A DNA stretch of 64,000 nucleotides, taken from Streptomyces sp. HPF1205. GTDB lineage: Bacteria; Actinomycetota; Actinomycetes; Streptomycetales; Streptomycetaceae. The stretch is from assembly GCF_020400825.1 (NCBI RefSeq), contig NZ_JAINVH010000027.1, positions 52,092-116,091 on the forward strand, in the 5' to 3' direction. The notes under the pieces are model-generated. The model was given only the letters and a program-made list of their open reading frames with translations, searched no databases and had not been told where the DNA came from. Position numbers and translations under genes: made by a program. This document shows, one piece after another, positions 34,305 through 43,183 of this stretch (position 1 is the first letter of the stretch; every line of letters starts with the position of its first letter).

Positions 34305-35174
34305 TCAGATCTCCTTGCGCATGCCATCGAGGATGGCCTTGGTGCTTTGTGCGGGCGATGCCTGCGCACTCATCCGGTCGAGCGCCTCCAGGAACGCGGA
34401 CACGTCGTCGCGCTCATCGAAGTAGACGCCGCCGACCAGGCTTTCGGTGTAGGCGACGTCGGGAAGTTCCTGGATCTGGAACCGGAAGATGTGGAACGGC
34501 CCGTACATCGCGGGATGCGGACCGGCCGCGAACGGCATCACCTGCAGCCGCACGTTGGGCCGCTCGGTGGCGTCCATCAGGGCGCCGATCTGTTCGTGCA
34601 TCACTTCCCGGCCGCCGATGGGCCGGCGCAGCACCGTCTCGTCCATGACCACCCACAGCAGCGGCGCCGCGTCCCGGTCGAGCAGCGCCTGGCGCTCGGC
34701 CCGCAGGTCCACCAGCCGCTCGATCTCCTCCTGCGGCGCGCTGGGCAGTCCGGCGCGCAGCACGGCACGCGCGTAGGCGGGGGTCTGCAGCAGGCCGGGG
34801 ACGTAGTGCGGTTCGTAGGCGCGGATGATGGAGGCCTCGCCCTCAAGGCTGACGAAGGCGCTGAACCAGTCGGGCAGGACGTCGCGGAAGCTGTGCCACC
34901 AGCCGGGGCGGTTGGCCTCGCGGGCGAGCGCGAGGAACCCGCCGATCTCCTCGGGTGCGGTGATTCCGTACGTCATGAGCAGCTTCTCGACGTACGGGAG
35001 CTTGAGCCCGACCTCGGCCCGCTCCATGCGACGGATGGTCGCATGGGTGACGTCGAGGGCGCGGCCGGCCTGCTCGTAGCTCAGTCCGGCTCGTTCACGG
35101 AGGTCCTGGAGGCGTCTTCCCAGCACCATGCGCAGGACGGTCGGGGCACCGCCACCCGGCCGGGGGTCCATCAC
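34305..35174 (-). CDS. XRE-family helix-turn-helix regulator with DUF5753
   Basis: A 289-residue regulator. Helix-turn-helix at about residues 17-70 (LRERAGLSYEQAGRALDVTH), then the DUF5753 effector domain (about 95-280; YEPHYVPGLLQTPAYARAVL, ADDRDRDAA-like LLDRDAAPLLWVVMDETVLR). Members such as WhiJ act with a DUF397 partner to hold back development or antibiotic genes. It is divergent from the ATP-binding protein gene, with a perfect 17-bp palindrome in between that is a likely operator. A GTG directly before an ATG are both possible starts after GGAGGA. Confidence 0.9.
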   Translation of the reverse strand: MMDPRPGGGAPTVLRMVLGRRLQDLRERAGLSYEQAGRALDVTHATIRRMERAEVGLKLPYVEKLLMTYGITAPEEIGGFLALAREANRPGWWHSFRDVLPDWFSAFVSLEGEASIIRAYEPHYVPGLLQTPAYARAVLRAGLPSAPQEEIERLVDLRAERQALLDRDAAPLLWVVMDETVLRRPIGGREVMHEQIGALMDATERPNVRLQVMPFAAGPHPAMYGPFHIFRFQIQELPDVAYTESLVGGVYFDERDDVSAFLEALDRMSAQASPAQSTKAILDGMRKEI

Positions 35175-35253
35175 GTCGCTTCATCCTCCAACCACCTTGG
35201 CACACAAGAAGTGTGTCATGCCGTCAGCGAGTTCAACAGCATGTGCCGGGTGA

Positions 35254-35270
35254 ATCTGTAATTTACAGAT
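35254..35270. promoter_or_regulatory. Perfect 17-bp palindrome, putative XRE operator
   Basis: ATCTGTAA-T-TTACAGAT is an 8-1-8 perfect inverted repeat, strongly AT-rich for this genome. It lies in the divergent promoter between the XRE/DUF5753 gene and the ATP-binding protein gene, about 80 and 43 bp from their starts. Confidence 0.75.
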
Positions 35271-35312
35271 CGGACCTTGCCAGGTGTCAGGGACGGGCCT
35301 CATAGTGACGGG

Positions 35313-35771
35313 GTGGCTCCTTACCCTGACGCCCTCAGGCAAAAGCGCTGTGCCGGCGTCGGCGACCCCGGTCGCCGGGACGTCTTCCGGCTGCCCGCGC
35401 TGAGCGCGTCCGTCGCGGACGCCCGCGGGCGGATACGCGCGCGTCTGAGGGAGTGGGGAGCCGACACGGAGGTGCGCGACGACGCGAGCCTCGTGGTGAC
35501 CGAACTGTTCACCAACGCGGTGCGGCACACGGACAGCGAGAAGATCATCTGCGTGGTGCAGGACATCGGTACGGTCGTACGGCTGGAGGTCACCGACCAG
35601 GGCCGTGGAACGGGGGTTCCCGTACCGTGTACCGCTGAGGCCGACGAGGAGGGCGGGCGAGGGCTGCTGCTGGTGAGCATGCTGTCGCTGGCCTGGGGTT
35701 CCGATCCGGCCGAAGACGGTACGGGGCGCGTGGTGTGGGCCGAACTGGCCACGCACCGCGCGCCCCATTGA
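35313..35771 (+). CDS. ATP-binding protein, anti-sigma-factor-like (HATPase_c_2)
   Basis: A 152-residue GHKL ATPase of the RsbW/SpoIIAB-like group common in Streptomyces: N box ELFTNAVRH (about 62-70), a DQGRG G1-type motif and G box GGRGLLLVSM. It probably binds or phosphorylates a sigma-factor antagonist; the partner is unknown. A GTG at the start is used because the sequence becomes protein-like there; a TTG 12 codons upstream is possible. The XRE/DUF397/ATPase set is the recurrent abaA-like regulatory trio. Confidence 0.83.
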   Translation: MAPYPDALRQKRCAGVGDPGRRDVFRLPALSASVADARGRIRARLREWGADTEVRDDASLVVTELFTNAVRHTDSEKIICVVQDIGTVVRLEVTDQGRGTGVPVPCTAEADEEGGRGLLLVSMLSLAWGSDPAEDGTGRVVWAELATHRAPH

Positions 35772-35804
35772 CGTAAGCCCCGGCCGTCCCCGCCGGCCGC
35801 CGGG

Positions 35805-36596
35805 CTACAGCGGCAGCAGGTCCGGGCGCTTGGGTTCGACGTGGTCGCCCGAGGACTCGCCGCGCAGCCGCCGCCCGATCCACGGCACCAGGTACTCCCT
35901 GGCCCACTGGATGTTGTCCCGGCGCACCTCGGCGGGCGGCTTGGGGACCTGCGGCGGCCAGGCCCGGTCGGGGTCGGCGGGCACGTCGAGGCCCAGCACC
36001 TGGGCGGCCCGCAGCGAAACCCGGGTGTGCCCCTCCGACGACAGGTGCAGCCGGTCCTGGCTCCACGCGCGGCGGTCCTGGACCGAGCGCAGCGACCACA
36101 GGTCCAGCACCGGGCAGCCGTGGCGGTCGGCGATGGCCCGGACGTGGGCGGTGTACGTGGCGATCTTCCCGCGCAGGTGGCGCAGCACGGGTACGCCGCG
36201 CGTGTCGAAGCCGGTGCACACCAGGACGGTGCCGACCGCCGCGGCCAGGTCGGCGACGGCGGCCTCGAAGCGCTCCGCGATCGCGTCCGGGTCGCTGCCG
36301 GGCCGCAGGATGTCGTTGCCGCCGGCGCAGAACGTCACCAGGTCGGGGGCGAGGGCGATGGCCCGCGGCACCTGCTCGGCGACGATCTGGTCGAGCAGCC
36401 TGCCGCGCACGGCGAGGTTGGCGTAGCGGAACCGCGGCGCGGCCCCGCCGGAACGCGCGTCCGCGGCGTGGCGCTCGGCCAGGAGCGCCGCGAGCCGGTC
36501 GGCCCAGCCGACGAGGCCGCCGTCCGGCCCCGGGTCGCCCACGCCCTCGGTGAAGCTGTCCCCCACCGCGGTGTACGAGCCGATGATTCCTCCCAC
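35805..36596 (-). CDS. SGNH/GDSL-family hydrolase
   Basis: A 263-residue esterase/lipase-like protein without a signal peptide. Block I is VGDSFTEGVGD (nucleophile serine near residue 14), block III is AGGNDILRPG and block V is DRLHLSSEGH (catalytic aspartate and histidine). The substrate is unknown. The GTG start follows GGGAGGGGG. It is convergent with the ATP-binding gene. Confidence 0.88.
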   Translation of the reverse strand: MGGIIGSYTAVGDSFTEGVGDPGPDGGLVGWADRLAALLAERHAADARSGGAAPRFRYANLAVRGRLLDQIVAEQVPRAIALAPDLVTFCAGGNDILRPGSDPDAIAERFEAAVADLAAAVGTVLVCTGFDTRGVPVLRHLRGKIATYTAHVRAIADRHGCPVLDLWSLRSVQDRRAWSQDRLHLSSEGHTRVSLRAAQVLGLDVPADPDRAWPPQVPKPPAEVRRDNIQWAREYLVPWIGRRLRGESSGDHVEPKRPDLLPL

Positions 36597-36952
36597 CCCG
36601 ACCCCCTCCCGAGTCCCGTCCGGCCGGGCGCCGACCGTCTCGGTGCCGCCCCGCCGGGTTCCGCTCCCCCGGACCTGCCGTTCGGAGCGTCGTCAGCCAC
36701 GTCCGTCCATCTTTCTCCCCGGGCTGTGACCTACGCGACCGTAAGGAGGGGTTGACGCCACGTGATTCATCCCACCGGGCGAAGCCGCCGCGCGGGGAAT
36801 ACGGCCGGGCCGCCGCGCGGGCCCGGCCGGCCGCGGCCCGCGGCCCGTGGTGGTCCGACGGGAACATACCGATCGGTACGTCAACGGCGGCGCGCTGTCG
36901 TATTGTCGGGATTGCCGCGGCACTCGCAGCGGGCGGGACGAGAGGAGCGCAG
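36597..36952. other. Divergent intergenic region upstream of the GDSL and phosphatase genes
   Basis: No supported gene. It holds the start regions of two divergent genes and a TetR-type palindrome (listed separately) nearer the phosphatase. A short GC-poor patch (GTCGTATTGTCGGGATTG at 36897-36914) directly follows the palindrome and may be part of the phosphatase promoter. Confidence 0.5.
36867..36878. promoter_or_regulatory. TetR-type palindrome upstream of the phosphatase gene
   Basis: TACCGATCGGTA is a perfect 12-bp palindrome within the near-symmetric ACATACCGATCGGTACGT (one mismatch per arm). Motifs of this form are typical TetR-family operators. It is 75 bp before the phosphatase GTG. 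No TetR gene is present in the window. Confidence 0.6.
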
Positions 36953-37780
36953 GTGACGCAGGAAGTGCGGCAGACCGGCCAGGCCGGATCGGAACCCGAA
37001 CTGACAGGCGTGCGCAACTTCCGGGACGTCGGAGGACTGCCCACGACGGACGGCCGCCGGGTACGCCGCGGGGTGCTGTTCCGCAGCGGCCACCTCGCGC
37101 ACGCGACGCCGCGGGACGCCGCCTTCCTGGCCGGTCTCAACCTGCACACGGTCTTCGACTTCCGCAACCGCGACGACATCGCGCTGGAGGGCCCGGACAC
37201 CGAACTGCCGGGCACCCGCAACCTCAACCTCCCGCTGAGCGACCCCGCCCAGGGCGACGGCTTCTGGCGGATCGTCCGCGACGGCGACGTGGCGGCGCTG
37301 CGCGAACTCCTGGGCGACGGCAAGGCGGAGGCCCGGATGTCCGAGGCGTACCGGCGGCTGATCCTGGAGCGCAACCAGGAGCACTCCCGGCTGCTCGCCG
37401 AACTGGCCGATCCGGCCGAGCCCGCCGTTCCCGCGCTGCTGCACTGCGCGGCCGGCAAGGACCGGGCGGGTACCTCCATCGCCATCGTGCTGCTCGCCCT
37501 GGGCGTGGAGCGGTCCGCGATCGAGGCGGACTACCTGAAGAGCAACGCCCGCCACCGCCGCTACCGGATCGTCCGCGGCGACGGGTCCACCGGTTCGGCC
37601 ATCGACCCCGAGATCCACGCGCTGCTCAGCCCGCTGTTCGAGGCACGGCTGGAGTACCTGGACGCCGCCTTCGAAACGATCGAGGGGAAATGGGGCTCGG
37701 TGGACCGCTACCTGGAGGACGCGCTGGGACTCACCCCGCGGCGCCGGGAGCGGCTGCGCGAGCGGCTGCTCACCGACTGA
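36953..37780 (+). CDS. Tyrosine-specific protein phosphatase (Y_phosphatase3, PtpB/lipid-phosphatase-like)
   Basis: A 275-residue phosphatase. N-terminal signature GVRNFRDVGGLPT, then VFDFRNRDD, and the active P-loop HCAAGKDRAGTS (about residue 165-176). The lysine after the glycine, HCxxGKDRT-like, is typical of the MptpB-type dual protein/phosphoinositide phosphatases. It may oppose protein kinases or act on lipids. GTG start with GAGGAG 6 nt upstream; a TetR-type palindrome lies ahead. Confidence 0.9.
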   Translation: MTQEVRQTGQAGSEPELTGVRNFRDVGGLPTTDGRRVRRGVLFRSGHLAHATPRDAAFLAGLNLHTVFDFRNRDDIALEGPDTELPGTRNLNLPLSDPAQGDGFWRIVRDGDVAALRELLGDGKAEARMSEAYRRLILERNQEHSRLLAELADPAEPAVPALLHCAAGKDRAGTSIAIVLLALGVERSAIEADYLKSNARHRRYRIVRGDGSTGSAIDPEIHALLSPLFEARLEYLDAAFETIEGKWGSVDRYLEDALGLTPRRRERLRERLLTD

Positions 37781-37792
37781 GCGGGTGCGTAC

Positions 37793-37833
37793 GGGGGCGC
37801 GCGGGGCGGAGCCCCAGCGGTCCGCGCGCCCCC
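37793..37833. terminator. Bidirectional terminator between the phosphatase and hopanoid operon ends
   Basis: GGGGGCGCGCGG and CCGCGCGCCCCC form a perfect 12-bp stem with a 17-nt loop, placed between the stop of the phosphatase gene and the stop of hpnO. Confidence 0.8.
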
Positions 37834-37839
37834 GCGCCG

Positions 37840-39357
37840 CTACCTGGCGGCGATCGCCTGCTTGACCAGGGTCTTGCCGAAGTCCCACATCAGACCGCCG
37901 CCGTTGTGCGCCTCGTCCATCACGTCGGTGAAGGCGGCGACGAACCGGTCCACGTCCGCCTCGTCCACCACCAGCGGCGGGATGAGCTTGATGACCTCCA
38001 AGTGGTCGCCGGAGACCTGGGTGAGGATGCGGTGCTTCTGCAGCAGCGGCACCACCACCATCTGGGCGAACAATCCCTTGCGGGCGGCCTGGAGCATCGT
38101 CCAGCGGCCGCGCAGCCCCAGCGACTTGGGGCGGCCGAACTCGATGCCGACCATCAGGCCGCGCCCGCGCACGTCCTTGAGCAGCTCGTACCGGTCGACG
38201 AGCGCGGCGAGCCGGGTACGCAGCAGGTCGCCGACCCGGCGCGAGTTCGCCACGATCCCCTCGTCCTCCATCACCGACAGCGTGGCCAGGCCCGCGGCCA
38301 TGGCCTGGGCGTTGGAGCCGAAGCTGGCGGAGTGGACCAGCACCCGGTCCATCGAGGAGTAGACCTTCTTGAAGATCCAGTCCTTGCCGAGGGTGGCGCT
38401 GACCGGCACGTAGCCGCCGGACAGCGCCTTGGAGACGGTGACCAGGTCGGGCTCGACGCCCTCCTCGTGCTGATAGGCGTAGAAGTCACCGGTGCGGCCG
38501 AGGCCGGTCTGCACCTCGTCGCAGATCAGCAGCGCCTTGTGCCGGTGCAGCAGTTCCTGCGCGGCGGCCAGCCAGCCGGGCGGGCAGATGTGCACGCCGT
38601 GGCCCTGGATGGGCTCCACGATCAGGGCGGCCACGTCGCCCTTGCGCAGCTCCGCGGCCAGCGCGTCGAGGTCGCCCAGCGGGATCGCGGTGTCGGGCAG
38701 CAGCGGCGCGAAGCCGTCCTGGAAGCCGGCCTCGCCGTTGACCGACAGCGAGCCGGTGGTCAGTCCGTGGAAGGAGTGCGTGCAGTACAGCACGCGCGGC
38801 CTGCCGGTGGCGTAGCGGGCGAACTTCAGCGCGGTCTCGACCGCCTCGGTGCCGCTGTTGCCGAAGAACACCCGGTCCAGGTGCGGGGAGTGTGCGAGCA
38901 GCTTCTCGGCGAGCAGGCCGGGCAGCGGCTGGCAGTCGAAGCGGGTGAGGTCGGGCAGCCCGGCGTCCAGCACGTCGTGCAGCGCCTTGCGGACCACCGG
39001 GTGGTGGCGGCCCAGGCCCATCACTCCGAAGCCGGCCAGCATGTCGAGGTAGTCGTTCCCGTCGGCGTCCCAGAAGTGGGCGCCCTCGGCCCGCTCGTAG
39101 AACTTGTCGAAGCCGATGGTGTGGAGCATTCGCGGCAGTTGGTGGTTGAGGTGCTTGGTGTAGAGCTCGTAGCGCTCACCGCCGCGCTCGGCCAGCAGCG
39201 TGGCCAGGTCGAACTCCTTGTGCCCGTGCTCCCCGGCGGGCTGCGGCACGGCGGGCGCCTGCGGATCCGCCGTCCCGGCCCCGGCCTCCGACACGGTCGC
39301 GGGTTCGCCCGTCTCCCCCGCGGCCGTCCCCTGCGCCCGCCCGTCAGACGATGTCAT
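37840..39357 (-). CDS. hpnO: Aminotransferase class III, hopanoid side-chain (HpnO)
   Basis: A PLP enzyme of 505 residues that probably aminates the ribosyl/formyl hopane intermediate to aminobacteriohopanetriol. PLP site: LICDEVQTGLGRTG (aspartate and glutamine contacts) and the Schiff-base lysine in VSKALSGGYVPVSA, about residue 300; FGNSGTEAVETALKFAR binds the phosphate. The N-terminal ~45 residues are proline/alanine-rich and variable. The start overlaps the end of dxs by 14 nt, so translation is coupled. Last gene of the operon, followed by a terminator. Confidence 0.9.
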   Translation of the reverse strand: MTSSDGRAQGTAAGETGEPATVSEAGAGTADPQAPAVPQPAGEHGHKEFDLATLLAERGGERYELYTKHLNHQLPRMLHTIGFDKFYERAEGAHFWDADGNDYLDMLAGFGVMGLGRHHPVVRKALHDVLDAGLPDLTRFDCQPLPGLLAEKLLAHSPHLDRVFFGNSGTEAVETALKFARYATGRPRVLYCTHSFHGLTTGSLSVNGEAGFQDGFAPLLPDTAIPLGDLDALAAELRKGDVAALIVEPIQGHGVHICPPGWLAAAQELLHRHKALLICDEVQTGLGRTGDFYAYQHEEGVEPDLVTVSKALSGGYVPVSATLGKDWIFKKVYSSMDRVLVHSASFGSNAQAMAAGLATLSVMEDEGIVANSRRVGDLLRTRLAALVDRYELLKDVRGRGLMVGIEFGRPKSLGLRGRWTMLQAARKGLFAQMVVVPLLQKHRILTQVSGDHLEVIKLIPPLVVDEADVDRFVAAFTDVMDEAHNGGGLMWDFGKTLVKQAIAAR

Positions 39358-41350
39358 CGTTCACCTGCTCCTTGCGTGGATGGATCCGTACGGGCGCCGG
39401 GTGCGCGCCCGCGCCGGACGCGCCGGTGTCCGGCGCGGTGGGCGCGGGTACGGCCGCGGCGCCGGCCGCGCGTGCCTCGATGCGGGTCAGGGCGGCGCCG
39501 ATCCGCCCGGCGATCTCGGCGGGGGTCAGACCGAGGTCGGCGAGCACCTCACCGCGTTTGGCGTGCGCCAGGAACTCCTGCGGGATGCCGAAGTCGCGCA
39601 GCGGCACGTCCACGCCGGCGTCGCGCAGCGCCTGGGCGACGGCGGCGCCGACGCCTCCGGCGCGGCCGTTGTCCTCGACCACCGCCACGAGCCTGTGGCG
39701 GGCGGCCAGCGCGGGCAGCTCGGCGTCGACGGGCTTGACCCAGCGCGGGTCGACGACGGTGACGCCGAGGCCCCGCTCGGCCAGCAGCCCGGCGGCGTCC
39801 AGGCTGGTGCCCGCGAGCGCGCCCGCGGACACCAGCAGCACGTCGGGGTGCTGCCCGCGCTCCGGGCGGTGCAGCACGTCCATGCCGCCGATCCGCTCCA
39901 GGGCGGGGATGTCGGCGCCGGCGGTCTCCTTCGGGAAGCGCACGACCGTGGGGGCGTCGCTCACGTCGAGCGCCTCGCGCAGTTGGGCGCGCAGCTGGGC
40001 GGCGTCGCGCGGTGCGGCGATCCGCAGGCCCGGGACGACCTGGAGGATCGACATGTCCCACATGCCGTTGTGGGAGGCGCCGTCCGGGCCGGTCACCCCG
40101 GCCCGGTCCAGGACGAAGGTGACCCCGCATCTGTGCAGCGCCACGTCCATCAGCACCTGGTCGAAGGCGCGGTTGAGGAAGGTCGCGTAGACCGCGACCA
40201 CCGGGTGCAGCCCGCCGGTGGCCAGGCCCGCGGCCGAGGTCGCCGCGTGCTGCTCGGCGATGCCCACGTCGAAGACGCGGTGCGGGTACGCCTTGGCGAA
40301 CGCCTCCAGGCCGACCGGCTGGAGCATCGCCGCCGTGATGGCCACGACGTCGGGCCGCTCGTCGCCGATGCGCAGCATCTCCTGGCCGAACACCGAGGTC
40401 CACGACGGGCCGGAGGGAGCGAGCGGGCGGCAGGTGAGCGGGTCCATCGCGCCGACGGTGTGGAAGCGGTCGGCCTCGTCCTGCTCGGCCGCGGCGTAAC
40501 CGCGGCCCTTCTGGGTGAGGCAGTGCACCAGCACCGGGCCGTGGAAGCGGCGGGCACGGCGCAGGGCGGACTCCACGGCCGCGATGTCGTGTCCGTCGAT
40601 CGGGCCGACGTACTTCAGGCCCAGGTCCTCGAACATGCCCTGCGGCGCGAAGGCGTCCTTGAAGCCCTTCTTGGCGCCGTGCAGGGACTCGTACAGCGGC
40701 CGGCCGACGACCGGCGTCTGCTGGAGGACCTGCTTGCCCCAGGACAGGAACCGCTCGTAGCCATCGGTGGTGCGCAGGGTGGCCAGGTGGTTGGCGAGTC
40801 CCCCGATCGTGGGGGCGTAGGAGCGGGCGTTGTCGTTGACGACGACGATCAGGGGGCGGTCCCTGGCGGCGGCGATGTTGTTCAGCGCCTCCCAGGCCAT
40901 GCCGCCGGTCAGGGCGCCGTCGCCGATGACGGCGACCACGTGGTCGCGGGCGCCGCGTACCTCGTTGGCCTTGGCCAGGCCGTCGGCCCAGCCCAGCACC
41001 GTCGAGGCGTGGCTGTTCTCGATCACGTCGTGCTCGGACTCCGCCCGCGAGGGGTAGCCGGAAAGGCCGCCCTTGCTGCGCAGTTTGGAGAAGTCCTGCC
41101 GGCCGGTGAGCAGCTTGTGGACGTAACTCTGGTGGCCGGTGTCCCACAGGATCCGGTCCTTCGGCGAGTCGAAGACCCGGTGCAGCGCGATGGTCAGTTC
41201 CACCACGCCCAGGTTGGGTCCCAGGTGGCCACCGGTCCTGGCGACCGCCTCGACGAGGAACTGCCGGATGTCGGCGGCGAGTTCGTCGAGCCGGCCCTCG
41301 GGCAGAGCCTTCAGGTCGCGTGGGCCTTTGATGTTCTCCAGCAACGACAT
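39344..41350 (-). CDS. dxs: 1-deoxy-D-xylulose-5-phosphate synthase
   Basis: A thiamine-diphosphate enzyme condensing pyruvate with glyceraldehyde 3-phosphate, the first step of the MEP isoprenoid pathway. The 668 residues show WDTGHQSYVHKLLTGR, the TPP/Mg loop GDGALTGGMAWEALN (about 150-165), the central DGHD and the transketolase-like second half with DRAGVTGPDGASHNG. The C-terminus has an alanine/proline-rich tail of about 40 residues. Placement in the hopanoid operon suggests it is a dedicated copy that raises precursor supply; a housekeeping dxs would be expected elsewhere. Confidence 0.95.
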   Translation of the reverse strand: MSLLENIKGPRDLKALPEGRLDELAADIRQFLVEAVARTGGHLGPNLGVVELTIALHRVFDSPKDRILWDTGHQSYVHKLLTGRQDFSKLRSKGGLSGYPSRAESEHDVIENSHASTVLGWADGLAKANEVRGARDHVVAVIGDGALTGGMAWEALNNIAAARDRPLIVVVNDNARSYAPTIGGLANHLATLRTTDGYERFLSWGKQVLQQTPVVGRPLYESLHGAKKGFKDAFAPQGMFEDLGLKYVGPIDGHDIAAVESALRRARRFHGPVLVHCLTQKGRGYAAAEQDEADRFHTVGAMDPLTCRPLAPSGPSWTSVFGQEMLRIGDERPDVVAITAAMLQPVGLEAFAKAYPHRVFDVGIAEQHAATSAAGLATGGLHPVVAVYATFLNRAFDQVLMDVALHRCGVTFVLDRAGVTGPDGASHNGMWDMSILQVVPGLRIAAPRDAAQLRAQLREALDVSDAPTVVRFPKETAGADIPALERIGGMDVLHRPERGQHPDVLLVSAGALAGTSLDAAGLLAERGLGVTVVDPRWVKPVDAELPALAARHRLVAVVEDNGRAGGVGAAVAQALRDAGVDVPLRDFGIPQEFLAHAKRGEVLADLGLTPAEIAGRIGAALTRIEARAAGAAAVPAPTAPDTGASGAGAHPAPVRIHPRKEQVNDDIV

Positions 41351-41527
41351 GTGCGGACCTCTTTCCAGCGCTATCCCCCGCGCTTCCCTGCCGGTTGTGC
41401 GTACGCCGCCGGCCGGACCGGGCTGATCCTGCCTGCCGGGCCGGCGGCGGGTGGGCCGCCGGCCGAGCGCTCGCTCCTCCGGCGGCCCTGCTGCCGTCCT
41501 GCTGTCACCTGGCGGTACCCGCCAGGC
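41351..41527. other. Gap between dxs and hpnH where ispG is expected
   Basis: 177 bp with no supported reading frame. In S. coelicolor, as I recall, an ispG copy lies at this position of the hopanoid cluster. No IspG motif remains here. The gap has a GGCGG-rich patch and should contain the dxs ribosome site (GGAAAGAGG just before the ATG). Confidence 0.55.
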
Positions 41528-42559
41528 TCACTTCCCGGAGCGGTTGGAGGCGACGGTCTCGCGGGCGGCGCGCAGCGACTCCTTCAGGGAGCCCATGGTG
41601 GCCAGCACGGCCGTCGGCTCGTAGCCGCAGTGGGCCATGCAGTTGTCGCAGCGGGAGTCCTTGCCGCGGCCGTACTTGTCCCAGTCGGTCTTCTCGATCA
41701 GCTCCTGGTACGTGGGCACGTAGCCGTCGGCCATCAGGTAGCAGGGGCGCTGCCAGCCGAACAGCGAGTAGTTGGGGATGGCCCACGCGGTGCAGGGGAA
41801 GTCCGCCTTGCCCTCCAGGAAGTCCAGGAAGAGCGGGCTGTGGTTGAGCCGCCACCGCCGCCGGTTGCCGTCGCCGAACGCCTTCTTGAACAGCTCGCGG
41901 GTCTGCTCCACCCCCAGGAAGTGCTCCTGGTCGGGCGCCTTCTCGTACGCGTACGCGGGCGACAGCATCATCTCGTCGACCTTGAGGTCGTCGTTGAGGA
42001 AGTTGAGCACCTCGATGATGGTCTGCGGGGTGTCGGTGTTGAAGAAGGTGGAGTTGGTGGTCACCCTGAATCCGCGGCGCTGGGCCTCCTTGATGGCCGC
42101 CACCGCCTCGTCGAAGGTGCCCTCCTTGGCCACGGACTCGTCGTGCCGTTCACGCATTCCATCGATGTGCACGGTAAAGGCGAAGTACGGGGAAGGCGTG
42201 AATTTGTCGATCTTCTTGCGCAGCAGCAGCGCATTGGTGCACAGGAAGACGAACTTCTTCCGCGCCACGAGCTGGCGCACGATCTCGTCGATCTGGGGGT
42301 GCATCAACGGCTCGCCGCCCGCGATCGACACCATCGGCGCGCCCGACTCCAGCACCGCCCCGACGGCCTGCGCGACCGGCATGCGCTGCTTGAGCACACC
42401 GGCGGGGTGCTGGATCTTGCCGCAGCCCTCGCATTTGAGGTTGCAGGCGAAGAGCGGTTCGAGTTCGACGATCAAGGGGAACTTTTCGCGGCGCCGGACC
42501 ATTTTCTGTTCGAAGAGGTACGACGCGACGCGCAGCGTCTGGCGAAGCGGCATGGCCAT
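41528..42559 (-). CDS. hpnH: Adenosyl-hopene transferase, radical SAM (HpnH)
   Basis: A 343-residue radical SAM enzyme that joins the adenosyl radical to diploptene, giving adenosylhopane. Iron-sulfur motif CNLKCEGC at about residues 39-46, SAM motif SIAGGEPLMHP, and a C-terminal cysteine group with SRCDNCMAHCGYEP that fits the extra SPASM-like region of HpnH. The ATG comes directly after the stop of hpnG (TAG-ATG). Confidence 0.93.
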   Translation of the reverse strand: MAMPLRQTLRVASYLFEQKMVRRREKFPLIVELEPLFACNLKCEGCGKIQHPAGVLKQRMPVAQAVGAVLESGAPMVSIAGGEPLMHPQIDEIVRQLVARKKFVFLCTNALLLRKKIDKFTPSPYFAFTVHIDGMRERHDESVAKEGTFDEAVAAIKEAQRRGFRVTTNSTFFNTDTPQTIIEVLNFLNDDLKVDEMMLSPAYAYEKAPDQEHFLGVEQTRELFKKAFGDGNRRRWRLNHSPLFLDFLEGKADFPCTAWAIPNYSLFGWQRPCYLMADGYVPTYQELIEKTDWDKYGRGKDSRCDNCMAHCGYEPTAVLATMGSLKESLRAARETVASNRSGK

Positions 42560-43180
42560 CTAGCTCACCTCCGGGGGAGCAAGGGTAGTGCGGTGCCATT
42601 CGAGAAAGGCGGGAACAAGATCTCTGAGCACTCGGAATGCGATGATCCCGGTGCGGAGCGTGCCGACGCGCACGAGTTCGTACTCGGGCGTGTCGACGAC
42701 GACTCGGGCCGCGGCGACGTGCCGCGCCCCCTGGGCGAGCGCGGCACGTCGCATGGCGGCCGATTCCATGTCGACGGCGATGGCACCGGTCGCCGCCAGC
42801 GCGGCGCGCTCGGCGCCGCGCACGACATGGTCGGACTCCGCCAGAGTGCCGGTGTGCACGGTGTGGCCAGTGTCGGCGAGGACGGCCTTGAGCGCGGTGA
42901 CCAGTTCGGCGCTGTTGTGTCCGTCGTCGGCGACCACGACATCGCCCGGCCGCATGCCGGTGGCCAGGCCCGCGCAGAAACCGGTGGTGAGGACGCTCGC
43001 GCCGCTCGGCTCCGACTCGTGCAGGGCCTGCCGGACGGCCCGGTCCGCGTTGGCGGGCCCCATGCCGGTACGCAGCACGGTCACCCTTTCGGCGGCGGAC
43101 CCGGCCGCTCCCCCGCGCAGCGCGAACCGCTCGATGCGCAGGGCGCACACCACCAGCAGCGGCGGTCGTGTATGGCCCAC
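42560..43180 (-). CDS. hpnG: Adenosylhopane nucleosidase (HpnG)
   Basis: A 206-residue nucleoside phosphorylase/nucleosidase-fold protein, the enzyme expected to release adenine from adenosylhopane. GFCAGLATGMRPGDVVVADD holds the conserved glycine-rich substrate loop, and VDMESAAMRRAA is the ribose-binding ME motif (about 130). It starts with a GTG 3 nt after the shc stop and ends against hpnH. The family is related to MTA/SAH nucleosidase; the hopanoid role follows from context. Confidence 0.88.
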   Translation of the reverse strand: MGHTRPPLLVVCALRIERFALRGGAAGSAAERVTVLRTGMGPANADRAVRQALHESEPSGASVLTTGFCAGLATGMRPGDVVVADDGHNSAELVTALKAVLADTGHTVHTGTLAESDHVVRGAERAALAATGAIAVDMESAAMRRAALAQGARHVAAARVVVDTPEYELVRVGTLRTGIIAFRVLRDLVPAFLEWHRTTLAPPEVS

Positions 43181-43183
43181 GAA

